Part shown: positions 10,829 to 20,400 of the stretch, one piece after another
Layout of the letters: the number at the start of each line of letters is the position of its first letter
How positions within the stretch are numbered: position 1 is the stretch's first letter
Assembly: GCA_001949185.1 (NCBI GenBank)
Contig: BDGG01000001.1
Location: forward strand, 4,642,629 to 4,706,628
Direction: 5' to 3'
Source: Ramazzottius varieornatus
Taxonomy: Eukaryota; Tardigrada; Eutardigrada; Parachela; Ramazzottiidae
Length of the DNA stretch: 64,000 bases
Notes under the pieces: generated by a model
What the model was told of the DNA's origin: nothing
Databases searched by the model: none
Seen by the model: the letters and a program-made list of their open reading frames with translations, nothing else
Program-made: the position numbers and the translations under genes

Positions 10829-12352
10829 TCATTCTTCATCCTTGGGAGGCTTGGGAGTTCCGAAGCGACTGCAGCGCTTTTTCCACTTGCACATGTTGCA
10901 CCACTGATCTTGTGACTGGATACCGTACACACTGCGACACTTGCGCATGTTCTTCCCCCCACGTAACTTTTCACCATTACGTTCTTGCAAACCCAAGCGG
11001 ACTTTCCTTATCGTGCTGGCTGAGTACCACTCGCCATTCACTTCCATGCCTTCCATTTCTCTGTCTCGCTTCTTGATGCTCTTGACTTTAGGCTTCTTCA
11101 CTACGACTGGTCTCTTCTCTTTCATCTTCAGGAGGACTTTCTTCTTGTAAACTTTCTTCGGTTTCACTTCCGCTGGCAGCTGGAAGACCTTATGGTTGAT
11201 GCTCTGGTCCAAGGCCATGGCGATCTCCGCGTCCAAACTCCAGTCAGACGTTGAGACGAAGCTGTCATCTGAGAGAGGTTCTGCGGAAGGACAGCGGACT
11301 GTGGTAACGTGACGGTAACACGACACTTCGCTAGTGGACAAGGTGGCGGAAGCCGTGAAGGTAACGGATGGTCGGTACCAGACGGGAGGCGGTGGCATCA
11401 GCTGTTGCGCAAGCGCGTTAGCGGCGTTACTGATGGCGGTAACATTGCTACCGTTACTGACAGCCGTGGCATCCCACTTGATGGACACCAGCGAGTCAAA
11501 GTTATCTTCCGACAACTGAAAGACAGGACAACCATCTTCCTGACGAATGTGAAACTGCCCAATGTGCTGCTCAATCTGATCAAAAGAAGAGTACAAGATG
11601 AAACAACGGGTGCACTCAAACTGCAAATGACCAGGACAAGGTAAGGTGGTATCGTTCTTGGTGACGGTGGTGGTGGTGGTGGCGGTGACGACATCTTTGG
11701 CCGACGTTTCCATTGATTCCTTGATTGGTGGAGTTATTTCAGCTACCTTCTCCTCGCTTGGCTTTCCTTCTGTCTTGACTGGAAGCGCTAAAGGAACACC
11801 AAATCTTCTGGCTGTCTTCTCTTCGACGGTCAGCACACGCATCACCTTCTTGGGCTTCTGGACACCAACGGTCTTGGGAGGCTTGGACGAAAGCTTGCGC
11901 GCTTTGGGCGGTAAATCAGCGGTCGCGAAGTGGCGCAGCAAGTCATGGTGAAACTCTCCACCTGAAATATCTGAAGCACTATCTGAATAATCTGTGTCAG
12001 AATTGGCTGCTGACCCGGACGAAAGACCACGGCTGAACTTCTTCGGAACCGTCATGACGATTCCTTTCCTCTTGACAGCCTTGGGGAAGGCAGCAGCGTC
12101 GTAACCACCATGCTTTGGTATCAAGACTGGATACGGTAACGCCATCATCCGATCCATTGCTTTCATCTGACTTTTGGTGTAACGGAAACCCATGCTGGCA
12201 GGTATCACTTGCCAGTACTTCATGCTGCTCTTGGAAGGCATCTTGACATTGTTGTAGGTGTTTCTGCCTGTTGGAACGAGAGCAAATGGCACAGTGCAGA
12301 CGCTCTTCTTCCTGATGTAGCCTGTTTTTGGCTGTATCCCGAATGGACTCAT
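10829..12352 (-). CDS. Nuclear C2H2 zinc-finger protein with C-terminal C-clamp (ZNF395/ZNF704/SLC2A4RG-like)
   Basis: Putative DNA-binding transcription regulator. One long coding exon of 507 codons read from the ATG at 12352. Near the middle is one C2H2 finger, CTRCFILYSSF...HIGQFH, spacing C-x2-C-x12-H-x4-H. The C-terminus carries a C-clamp: CRSVYGIQSQDQWC then NMC and KWKKRC, spacing C-x12-C-x2-C-x5-C, followed by SRF. This is the spacing of the C-clamp in TCF/LEF and in the ZNF395/ZNF704/SLC2A4RG group, whose members also pair one finger with a C-terminal C-clamp. The regions between are Lys/Pro/Ser-rich and probably disordered, with basic stretches resembling nuclear localisation signals (KPKKVYKKK). 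The reading frame is closed just upstream, so the ATG at 12352 is the first available start; 5'UTR exons may lie at 12.4-12.9 kb. Orthology is moderate, domain calls strong. Confidence 0.75.
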   Translation of the reverse strand: MSPFGIQPKTGYIRKKSVCTVPFALVPTGRNTYNNVKMPSKSSMKYWQVIPASMGFRYTKSQMKAMDRMMALPYPVLIPKHGGYDAAAFPKAVKRKGIVMTVPKKFSRGLSSGSAANSDTDYSDSASDISGGEFHHDLLRHFATADLPPKARKLSSKPPKTVGVQKPKKVMRVLTVEEKTARRFGVPLALPVKTEGKPSEEKVAEITPPIKESMETSAKDVVTATTTTTVTKNDTTLPCPGHLQFECTRCFILYSSFDQIEQHIGQFHIRQEDGCPVFQLSEDNFDSLVSIKWDATAVSNGSNVTAISNAANALAQQLMPPPPVWYRPSVTFTASATLSTSEVSCYRHVTTVRCPSAEPLSDDSFVSTSDWSLDAEIAMALDQSINHKVFQLPAEVKPKKVYKKKVLLKMKEKRPVVVKKPKVKSIKKRDREMEGMEVNGEWYSASTIRKVRLGLQERNGEKLRGGKNMRKCRSVYGIQSQDQWCNMCKWKKRCSRFGTPKPPKDEE

Positions 12353-13290
12353 CTTTTCCCACTCTTTCAAAGTGAAAAATTAGAGCGGCACCTTTCTTCC
12401 ACTCCCAGGAGCGTTCAGGAAAGGCTGGGAACTGCAACGAAGGGAGGAAAGAAGTTGAAGCCGGTTGGAGGAAGATGTGTGTAAATGCATATGCATCCAG
12501 CTGCTTTGCCTACAAACACAAACGAGATCCGTAAGTCATTGCAATCATGATTATGGAAACTTATTCTGAGCTCCACTTGCCTTTCCAGTCGCAGATAGTC
12601 CAGGTGAACAAAGATGCGTCAGGATGAGCCAGTCTGGACGGTGAAGAGGAATGATGGACAGGATTGCGAAATTCTGGTTCTGTCGTAATCGTCTGATCGA
12701 CTACGTGTCTAGAAAACGGAGAGAACGGGAACACCGAGAAGTATGACCCTTCTGCGCACCAAATGCAGTTTTCTGTCTGGTCCAGATGGATGACGGGTGG
12801 TATCTGGCGAGCAGACTCGTGTATCTCTTCGGTACTTCGATTCGTTCTTGCGTGCACGCAGACCGCACGCCGGCCGGGCTGAAATGAATGGGCGCCATAT
12901 CGCGACCGTCTTTTGGCACGCTTCGTATAGATGATCAAGAGGATCAGAGAGAAGATTGGGCTACATTACATCACGCACGTGTACGTACGCTCCGGTCTAC
13001 CCAGTTGACCATGCGTTGGAATGTCGGCGGCTTGTAAATGCGTCAGCGAGTACGATATGACAGTACGAAACTGGTACACCATATCAACTGCACCAGTGTA
13101 CCCAAGATGTACCGCTGACTTGGTCCACTACAGAAATACCAAACTGTTTGGTAATACCGAATTTTTGTTGTGCTTTTCGTATTGTCGACGAGTCGTATTC
13201 CATGTTCCGGATCCCGGAACCTGGATGGTGCTACCTCATGGTTTTGGATAATACGTAACCACCCTGAAGATTGAGGAAATCAGTGCAGGA
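12353..13290. other. Upstream region of the C-clamp gene; possible noncoding 5' exon
   Basis: No coding gene I can support. On the minus strand an open stretch at about 12580-12930 ends in TGGAAAG|GCAAGT, a perfect GC-AG type donor, and a good acceptor (CCCTTCGTTGCAG) lies at about 12434, but joining them gives a stop in the frame that leads to the C-clamp protein. It may therefore be a 5'UTR exon. The remainder to 13290 shows nothing recognisable. Confidence 0.3.
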
Positions 13291-13772
13291 AGTAACTCCA
13301 TATTTTTGTCTCAGGTGCGCACCGTATGGTTTCAGGATACGAGTTCGCACGGGACCGGAAGCGCCGTCGACAGCTTCACTCCTCCAAGCTGGCGCAACCA
13401 AACTGTGTGGCGCAACAACCGCTTCCCTATCCCTCATCCTCGTAAATACTCCAGCAGAACTTCTTGCTACCTTCGGGCCCAGCGTTCCCCCACGACGACA
13501 TCACAACAATTCGGCCATCGTTACCATCTCCGATGGACTCATGACCCATCAAAGACCTCAGCGTATACGTAGCAGCCGAACTTCACGATCTCTGTCCCAG
13601 ACCTGCCGCCTTTGACACAAAGCGGACTTCTCATCGCGGAATTCTCCCGGAACGAACCAGAAAGACTCAGGCGTCGTAATGCACATGGGTGGAAAGCTAT
13701 TTCCGTGCAAGAAAGGCCTGAAACGGTTTAGCCATTCTTGGTACACTGTACCGGTCCTACAGCCCACTGGCA
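13291..13772 (+). pseudogene. Decayed fragment of the ZEB/zfh-1 gene (homeobox helix-3 exon fused to last zinc-finger exon)
   Basis: Shares extended similarity with the functional ZEB gene 36 kb downstream. Around 13330, TATGGTTTCAGGATACGAG parallels the exon start at 49563 (GTGTGGTTTCAGAACATGAG), preceded by a similar pyrimidine-rich intron end (TTTTTGTCTCAG). The following 350 bp tracks 49580-49910 (for example CTTCACGATCTCTGTCCCAG against CCTCTCGATCTCTCTCACAA). At about 13690 it jumps directly to sequence like 50800-50860 (TCCGTGCAAGAAAGGCCTGA against TCCAGTGCAAGAAATGCCTG), deleting about 0.9 kb. Frameshifts and stops interrupt every frame. Presence of intron-like sequence argues for a DNA-level duplication rather than a retrocopy. 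No function expected. Confidence 0.8.
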
Positions 13773-14059
13773 AAGCGTGGCAGCGGGAGTGACAGCGACC
13801 TCTTGCTATGCGGAGCTGGGTTCAACCGCTCTGGGATGAACCAGGAAAAGACCAACTTTTCCGTGACTGTCGTGTTACAAATTTTGCCTTTCAGCCGAAG
13901 GCAGATCGTCGACGTGACCCATCCACAATCTACTACGGACGGCTCCAGTGTATCTACCGCATGTCTATGTTAAGTTATTTAGCATTGTTTTGTTTATTTC
14001 TTTTTATTCTTTGCAGGCTGGCATGGATCACAGGAACATTTGGTCCGACGTTGAATCTT

Positions 14060-16164
14060 TTATGGCATGTTTCGTAGGTCAAGCAAAATGACGCCACGAT
14101 CGCCATCGTTCAAGTACACCGGCTCATGCATATGGAAATCCACCAAGTCCTCCACAGACGCAAATGCCTGTAGACAGTTCGCGGTTAGTTAAATTATGAC
14201 TTAATCATACCTTGCTAGACAAAGTGTTAGAGTAGGGATTTGCTCTTACCTGTTCGCCTTTCTTTTCAAAGCCAAGTGCGAACCTGCCATCGTACCGAAG
14301 ACGGATGGTCAGATGGTGAACCTTCCGCAGGGATAACAGAGACATGGAGTACGGACTGGAGAACCTTTCCGCGCCTGTATGACTCTTCCGTACGAGAAAT
14401 GCGCCTACATCACAAGCAAGAATAACCCAGCTGCAGAACTCTGACCTGCTTTTTCAGATCAAGGTACACGAAGGAAGTCACGTACCTTCGACGGCAAGCG
14501 ACCGCAGGTACTGTGACGCGGCTGTCCGGCTAATATCTCCGTGGTACCATGGATAGCACGTGAACGGATCGCCTGTTGATGTTCGGCTCGATAAGGTCTG
14601 CAGACTTCGGTGAGAAAGACTGGGAGAAGTTGCAGGTTTCAAGGCTGAACTCGGGCCCGAAGATGCCGTACTAGATTTTCCGAGCAGCACATTGAGTTTT
14701 TCGGCGATCTCAGATGTGTCTAGTTTCTGTCGTACGTGTTGCAGGTTCGGCTGCTCCGAAAGCCTTCTGGTGGGATTCGCGGACCCAGCAGGTACAGCAG
14801 CGGCAGCATTGCCCATGGAAACACTCCGTGCGAAATGGCGAAGCTGCACAGGTTTATCGAAAGGCTTCGGCGGTTCCCCGTCCTCGACTACGAATGAAAG
14901 ATAAAATATTCTGGATACTGAAATATTTTTCTGCGAAACCAAAACTATCAAGAAATTTCCGCCAGAGTGAACTTACAGTCTTGTGGTACTTCGTAGACAT
15001 TTTCCCGGTCTGGTCGACGTGCGAAAGAAACGGATTCGGCTATGTGAGGCACTTGACTTTCGATGGTGATGGCACTTGCCGAGATGGATCGAGTGGCACC
15101 CAATGGCTTCTTCGAGAAGACTGGTGACCCGCGAACTTGAAAGTTCCCTATTGGTGGACCGCTTTCTTCCTCTTCAGAATCACTAAATTCCGATCCCCAG
15201 TCATTTTGCTCCTTGTCAGAAGATCGACTTTCATGCGTTTCCTGTTGGAGTGGCTGGAGGCCTGGTTGAGACAGTTGGGCTGAGGACTGGTTTGAGTAGT
15301 CGGTCGGCAAAGGTAAGGGAGTGCGCTTCTTCAGTCCGCTCGTTAACGTGCCGAATAGCCTAGAAAATAATCCATTAGTAAACAATGACGGTACAGTAAT
15401 TTCCCATCTAGAAATGGTTCCCAAATCTTGCAAAAATGTCCGGCGGTGTTGCAGGTTTACCTCTTGATTCGGGCTTCCTTGGTCACGTTGCTCTGGGAGC
15501 TCCTATCTGTGAACGTTTTGCTGTTTCCCGATTTCGTCTTCATTCGATGCATTAGCTCCACTAACTGCCTGTAATTATCGGTGTTTATTTATGCCAAACA
15601 CCCGCATTAATTTTCGAAAATAATAAAACGCAATGTATTGCAGTGAACGCATGATTTTTAAGCTTCGAGGGAAGCGGACTCTTAGGCATATGTATCGTTT
15701 TTCAGCAGGTGAGAGGAGGTAACAATCGCGTTACCTACGTGCCATGGCCGCTATCTTTATTTTTTGCAGGTCGTAAACTTTACCTTCTGCGGACAAGCGG
15801 CAGTTCCGTCCATGTCATCACTTCATACTCTTTCAGACCCTGCAAAAAAAGACAGATTTTCGGACGCATCGATAAATCTAACTTCCGCGTCTGAGCAGGA
15901 CGAAACCTTGTACGGTAGGTTTTGGCTCGCGAAAAGTTAACGAAACTCGGGTCAGGACGGAGAATGACTCTAACCTGAAAATCTTCGGCAGATAAGTTGT
16001 GGGCCTTCAAGATCGACGCGCAGTCTTCTAGACCGACCTGAAGAAAAAGGTGACAATTCTCGATGCCTTCTATAGGGTACTCTGGACAATGCACGTACCG
16101 TCTTCAGCCAGTCATGCTGGTCTGGCTCCGTCCAGACTCTGTCATCAATGGATAGTCTTGCCAT
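14060..16164 (-). CDS. SAM-SH2 adaptor protein of the SLP-76/BLNK type
   Basis: Eight exons on the minus strand (16099-16164, 15975-16037, 15784-15839, 15461-15568, 14977-15359, 14486-14887, 14250-14404, 14060-14167) give 446 residues. Residues about 10-75 look like a SAM domain (WTEPDQHDWLKTVGLEDC, LKAHNLSAEDFQGLKEYEV, TELPLVRRRQLVELMHRMK). The middle is acidic (EFSDSEEEESGPP), contains a tyrosine motif VYEVP and a Pro/Ser-rich linker. The C-terminus is one SH2 domain: PWYHGDISRTAASQYLRS, FLVRKSHTG with the phosphotyrosine-binding Arg, then FALGFEKKGEQAFASVEDL. This order (SAM, acidic YxxP, linker, C-terminal SH2) and the LG-x-KK-GE-x-F strand are those of LCP2/SLP-76, BLNK and CLNK, scaffolds that assemble PLC-gamma, Vav and Nck after tyrosine kinase activation. 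I infer a cytoplasmic signalling scaffold; partners are not visible. Other SAM-SH2 proteins are the main alternative. Confidence 0.8.
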
Positions 16165-17412
16165 GTTGAAGTCGGCGCAGAAAATCCCGTGACGACAGAT
16201 ATCTTCCAAGAGTAGAAATTGATGTATTCCGAGCTCGCCCACTAAGGTTAGTCTGCGGTTTGTGCATGAATAAATTACCGGAGAATTATCTTAAGTAAAT
16301 TGGGCGTGGTGTGATCTGCATCGGCTGCTTTAGTAAGTCCAGCTCGATGACAAAGAATCCTCGCGGAATCATGAAACCAAAGAAGCAGTCAAAGAAGAGG
16401 TCGCGATATCGAAGTAAACTCAATAATAGATGGCACTGTAATAATGCCACACATCGTACCCGACGCTCTTTCGATATGACAAGACGTGACAAGCAGGTCA
16501 TGCGTTCATTAGATCAAAAACCACTGTTGCTGAAAAGATAGATCAGAAGTTATGGTGCATGGTGGCCAGGTCGTCTAGCTTGCTTCTCACGGTGTTAGCT
16601 CGAACCATTACAGCTCGATCTCTGTTTAGGTAGAAAAAGAGAATGAGATTAAGGTATGAGCTGATGGGTAATGCGCGAGAGCCGCATACGTCGCTATTGT
16701 ATGGAGCTCTTTGGTTGAGCAACGTACAAACCGGATCCGTGGCACAAGTGTGAGAAACAGTAATAGCCCCATCTTCGGCCTTGAACCGACAGCTCGCTGC
16801 ACCCGCTGTACGTGTGGACCAGCGCGGCTCTTCGTCGAAGCACTCTCTCAGATGTCATAATATGACCAGTGATAGTAATCGACCTGTCCGCTCGACCATT
16901 ACACCATCAATACTTAATCTCATCCTTCCATCCGTAACACCATAAGTATGCCTATAGTGTATACAGCATAGTCAGCAGCATCGTAAGCATCTGTCTCGCT
17001 GGACACGTACCAAACTTGTTAGACGGTAGAAAAACAACCACACTATTTGGGAGCTGGGTTGTCTCAAGTCGCGCAACCTTTCCGTTGTTGTTAAACAGAA
17101 AGGTGCTCCACTCAAGATACCGATCTTGTGCATTTTGTTTGCCCAGCTCACATTCAGTAACAATTTTATTGCTTGAAATTCGGTCAGCGAGTTTTAGTGA
17201 AGGTTTTTACTAACTCGAGAAGCCCGATATTAAACTTCTGTGCAAATACATTGGAATTTATTTTTAGTGGTAGACCTAGAGGAATGTATAATAGCTGTAT
17301 GTTTGTACATTCACAGGATTCTGTAGAGATCATCAAATTGCAGAGTGGGTAATCAAGCGTTCAAGGGGAACTCTTAGACAGGTCCTCAGTCGTGTTGCAA
17401 CAAGTGATTAAC
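16165..17412. other. Intergenic spacer between the SH2 adaptor and HCN 3' end
   Basis: No gene supported. It should hold the adaptor's promoter and the HCN 3'UTR. It contains a palindromic repeat copy at about 17058-17125 and a tRNA-like pair of boxes that I rejected as a gene. Confidence 0.4.
17058..17125. repeat. Palindromic MITE-like repeat copy
   Basis: GTCTCAAGTCGCGCAACCTTTC on the left and AGGTGCTCCACTCAAGATACCGATC on the right; a diverged member of the GTGGCGCAC family. Confidence 0.5.
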
Positions 17413-20400
17413 TTAACGTCGTTTTGGCAAGAGGACTTGCTGAGCAGTATTTCTGTTATCAGATAGAGTTATGATCACATCTTCGAAATTATCATTAGTA
17501 CTGTTATTGTTGGTACTTAAAGGCTTCGCGTTTAGCGTTGTGTGAGGTCTTGAAGAGTGTAGCCTGGAAGTATCGAGTGAGCTCGAAAGATCAGCCGATC
17601 TTCCGTCGCGTAACAACGCCTGGGTCTCGTGTGGTTCCCCGTTCTGCGAATTTGAAGGACCTAGTCCAAAAGTGGGTGTCGCGTTGGTCTTTGCTTGTGC
17701 TACATGTGGCGCATCCGGTATGGTGGGTGTTGGAGGAACCACTGACGAGCGTCGCCAGTGGTTGCTGGGAATGATGAGAGTAGGGCTGCCGGAAGTGGAG
17801 CGGAGATAGCCGAAGGGTTCTTCGCTGTCCACGATGAAGGGCGTGGCCGGTCGGATCATGTAGTCGGTGTTGGTCAGGTCCGCCACGGTCTGTAGTTGGC
17901 TGCTCGAGCTGGTTCTCTGTATGATGGTCGAGTCTTTACCAATTTTGTTTAACCGTTCAGCCGCGACGCTATACGGAAAAATGATTATTTGGTGAAGTAC
18001 CGGGCATATGGAGCGTATGATGATAACTTGACCAAGTTCGAGATGTGTAAATTTAATACCTTTCGAGGGCTTGACGCATGAGAGGGTACTCATTGAGGAC
18101 GCTGTTGAAGTGATCGGACTGGAGAGAAAATAATGAGCAACATGACTGGGCACGGACAGAAGCCACGCGCTTCGTTCTGGTCAACAGGCAAATCTCTACA
18201 AATGGGAAATTCATATAAACTATCCAAACTTCATTATCGTACGGATCCAAACGGAAATCTAGTAAGAAACACATAAAGATATGTTGGAGCTTGGCAAGCA
18301 GACTCGACAAGATTACTTTTCCAAGTGGCGTGCAGTCTGCGAGTTTTCGGTAACGTGTGCGCCACTTGAAAGAACGATCTGCTTAGGACCCATAGCGAAA
18401 ATGCAGTGCTGAAAATGCATCCCTTCCGGTGGTTACCTGGTCTTATAACATCAGTCAATGGTAACAACTAACATCACGTAACCACCGGAAGGGATGCATT
18501 TTTTCAGCCCTGTACTAAAATGATAGCGAAAATAATTGAAGGTCATTTTAGGAATAGCTGAAATATTTCCGGGTAGCTCTCTACCCAGCTTTGACCGATT
18601 GATTTGGCTGTTGGTTGTGAACATTTACCGCCAAAATACGATCCATCGCTGAGGCACGTAATGATTTTCGACTGTCCGCCTGGCTCCTTGGCTTCCATAT
18701 AAATTTCTACCAGGCCTTCTTGGATGAAGTACATCTTATTTCCTAGGGTTCCTTCGCGGACAATGATATCGTCTGGCAGGAAGAACTCGTACTTTAGTTT
18801 GGTGATGATGGCTGTAACGAAGTTTGGGTCGGCATGTGAGAAGAAAGGGACGCTGGAGACCAAGTCTCGACAGTTGTAATTGATGATTAACTGCCAAAAG
18901 AACCATTCATATCAGGGATACATCCTTGAACTCTGTGGAACTTAAAGTGGATTAAAGGACAATTATTTCACATTACTTCACGAATGGGATCGTTGAGCTC
19001 TCCTAAAATTGCTTCTTCATCAAATATCTTTCCTTGAAAACGATGTTCGTAAAAGTCGCCGATCTTGACACGTAGAGGACGCGGAAGCTTCCGGTACGCC
19101 ATGTATTCTTCCACTTGTTTCCACTTTTCACGATATTGTCGACGGGAGGCATCCAGTGAATGGATAAGGTTGGATGCATGGCCGATGAACAATGCATATG
19201 TGAACCTTTAGACAAAAAACAGCCATAGTCAAAATACAGAAATGAGCTTCTTGCGTGCGATGTGTCAACTCACGCGCCAGTCAGCATGGAGAGAACGGTC
19301 AACCAGGAATCGCTATAAATGAAACAACTTTATGACATCCGCTACACAAATCATATTTCCGGGAGGAAACCATAAAGAAGTCTAACCTTATGCTCTGGGG
19401 AGGATATCGTCCATAACCTATGGAAAGCTGATGACTAATGGCCTTGAAAAAGCTGTAAACATAAACAGAGTTAACTTGACCCCGAAGTTGTCCTTTATTA
19501 CAGTACTTGGGGAACCAGCCTACCTCCACGTGTACTGTTCGAACCACGCGGCGTGCTCTAGTTCGTTGATGACGACCCACGAGTCCCGAGGAAAACCTTG
19601 AAGCATAGGCACGAGGAACTGTATACAGCCGGACCAGTGGGCCATCAGCATCATCAAGCACATAAAGTTGAAAATGCGCATGAAGACACCGGCTATGTTG
19701 AGGAACTGTAACAGAAGAATGAAGGTCAGGGTCATACGTAGTCTCGGGGTATTTGGGACGTTGACAATCGAACTGAACACGATCACTATTATCTCAAGTG
19801 GCGCAAATTTCAATTGTTTCTAGCTAAAAGTGTGCCCAACTTGGGATGAAGGTCATGTATACGTCATTTGCTGACGTCCTGTCTTTGAGGTTTTTTCGGC
19901 TTCCGTGTTTTGACTGTTCTGATGATGTAAAATGGATGTTTTCAAGAGTGGCTTCTTTGTGATTTAATCGGAAGGAAAAATCGTATTGAATGTGCAGACG
20001 GAATTTATGGGCCGTAAAGCTCTTTGTTCGGCTAGCTGCCATCAAGGAAGTCAGTCCGGGATGGTCGATACAAGCCTGGTTTTTTATGGCATGGCTAATA
20101 AATTTTGATCAACATCGCAAAAGAAAATACTAGAGCATCTGTGGCTAATCAGGAAGTGCGTAGTCAGCATTGTTTCAGGGATGCACTTTACGATCTCAGC
20201 GCACTTACATATATCTCTTGGAATTGGCTGACATAACGGACCAGTCTGTAAAGGAAGCAACAGATTGAATGACCATTAGACTTGGCTTTCCGCTTTGGAT
20301 AAACTTGCCGGGATAGGCGTAGAAGCTTGATCAAACTCAGCAACTTCGCCATCCGTAAAATTCGAAGAGCTCGTCCTGAAGAAGGAAAAAATGACGTGGA

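Noticed and set aside
12561-12938. Minus-strand ORF of 125 residues upstream of the C-clamp gene as its first coding exon
   Set aside because: Joining its GC donor to the only good acceptor downstream gives an immediate stop in frame, so at most it is a 5'UTR exon.
16765-16910. tRNA-like A box (TGGTCGAGCGG) and B box (GGTTCAAGGCC) on the minus strand
   Set aside because: The boxes are over 100 bp apart, acceptor-stem ends do not pair and the T stem has only four pairs; at best a tRNA-derived repeat remnant.
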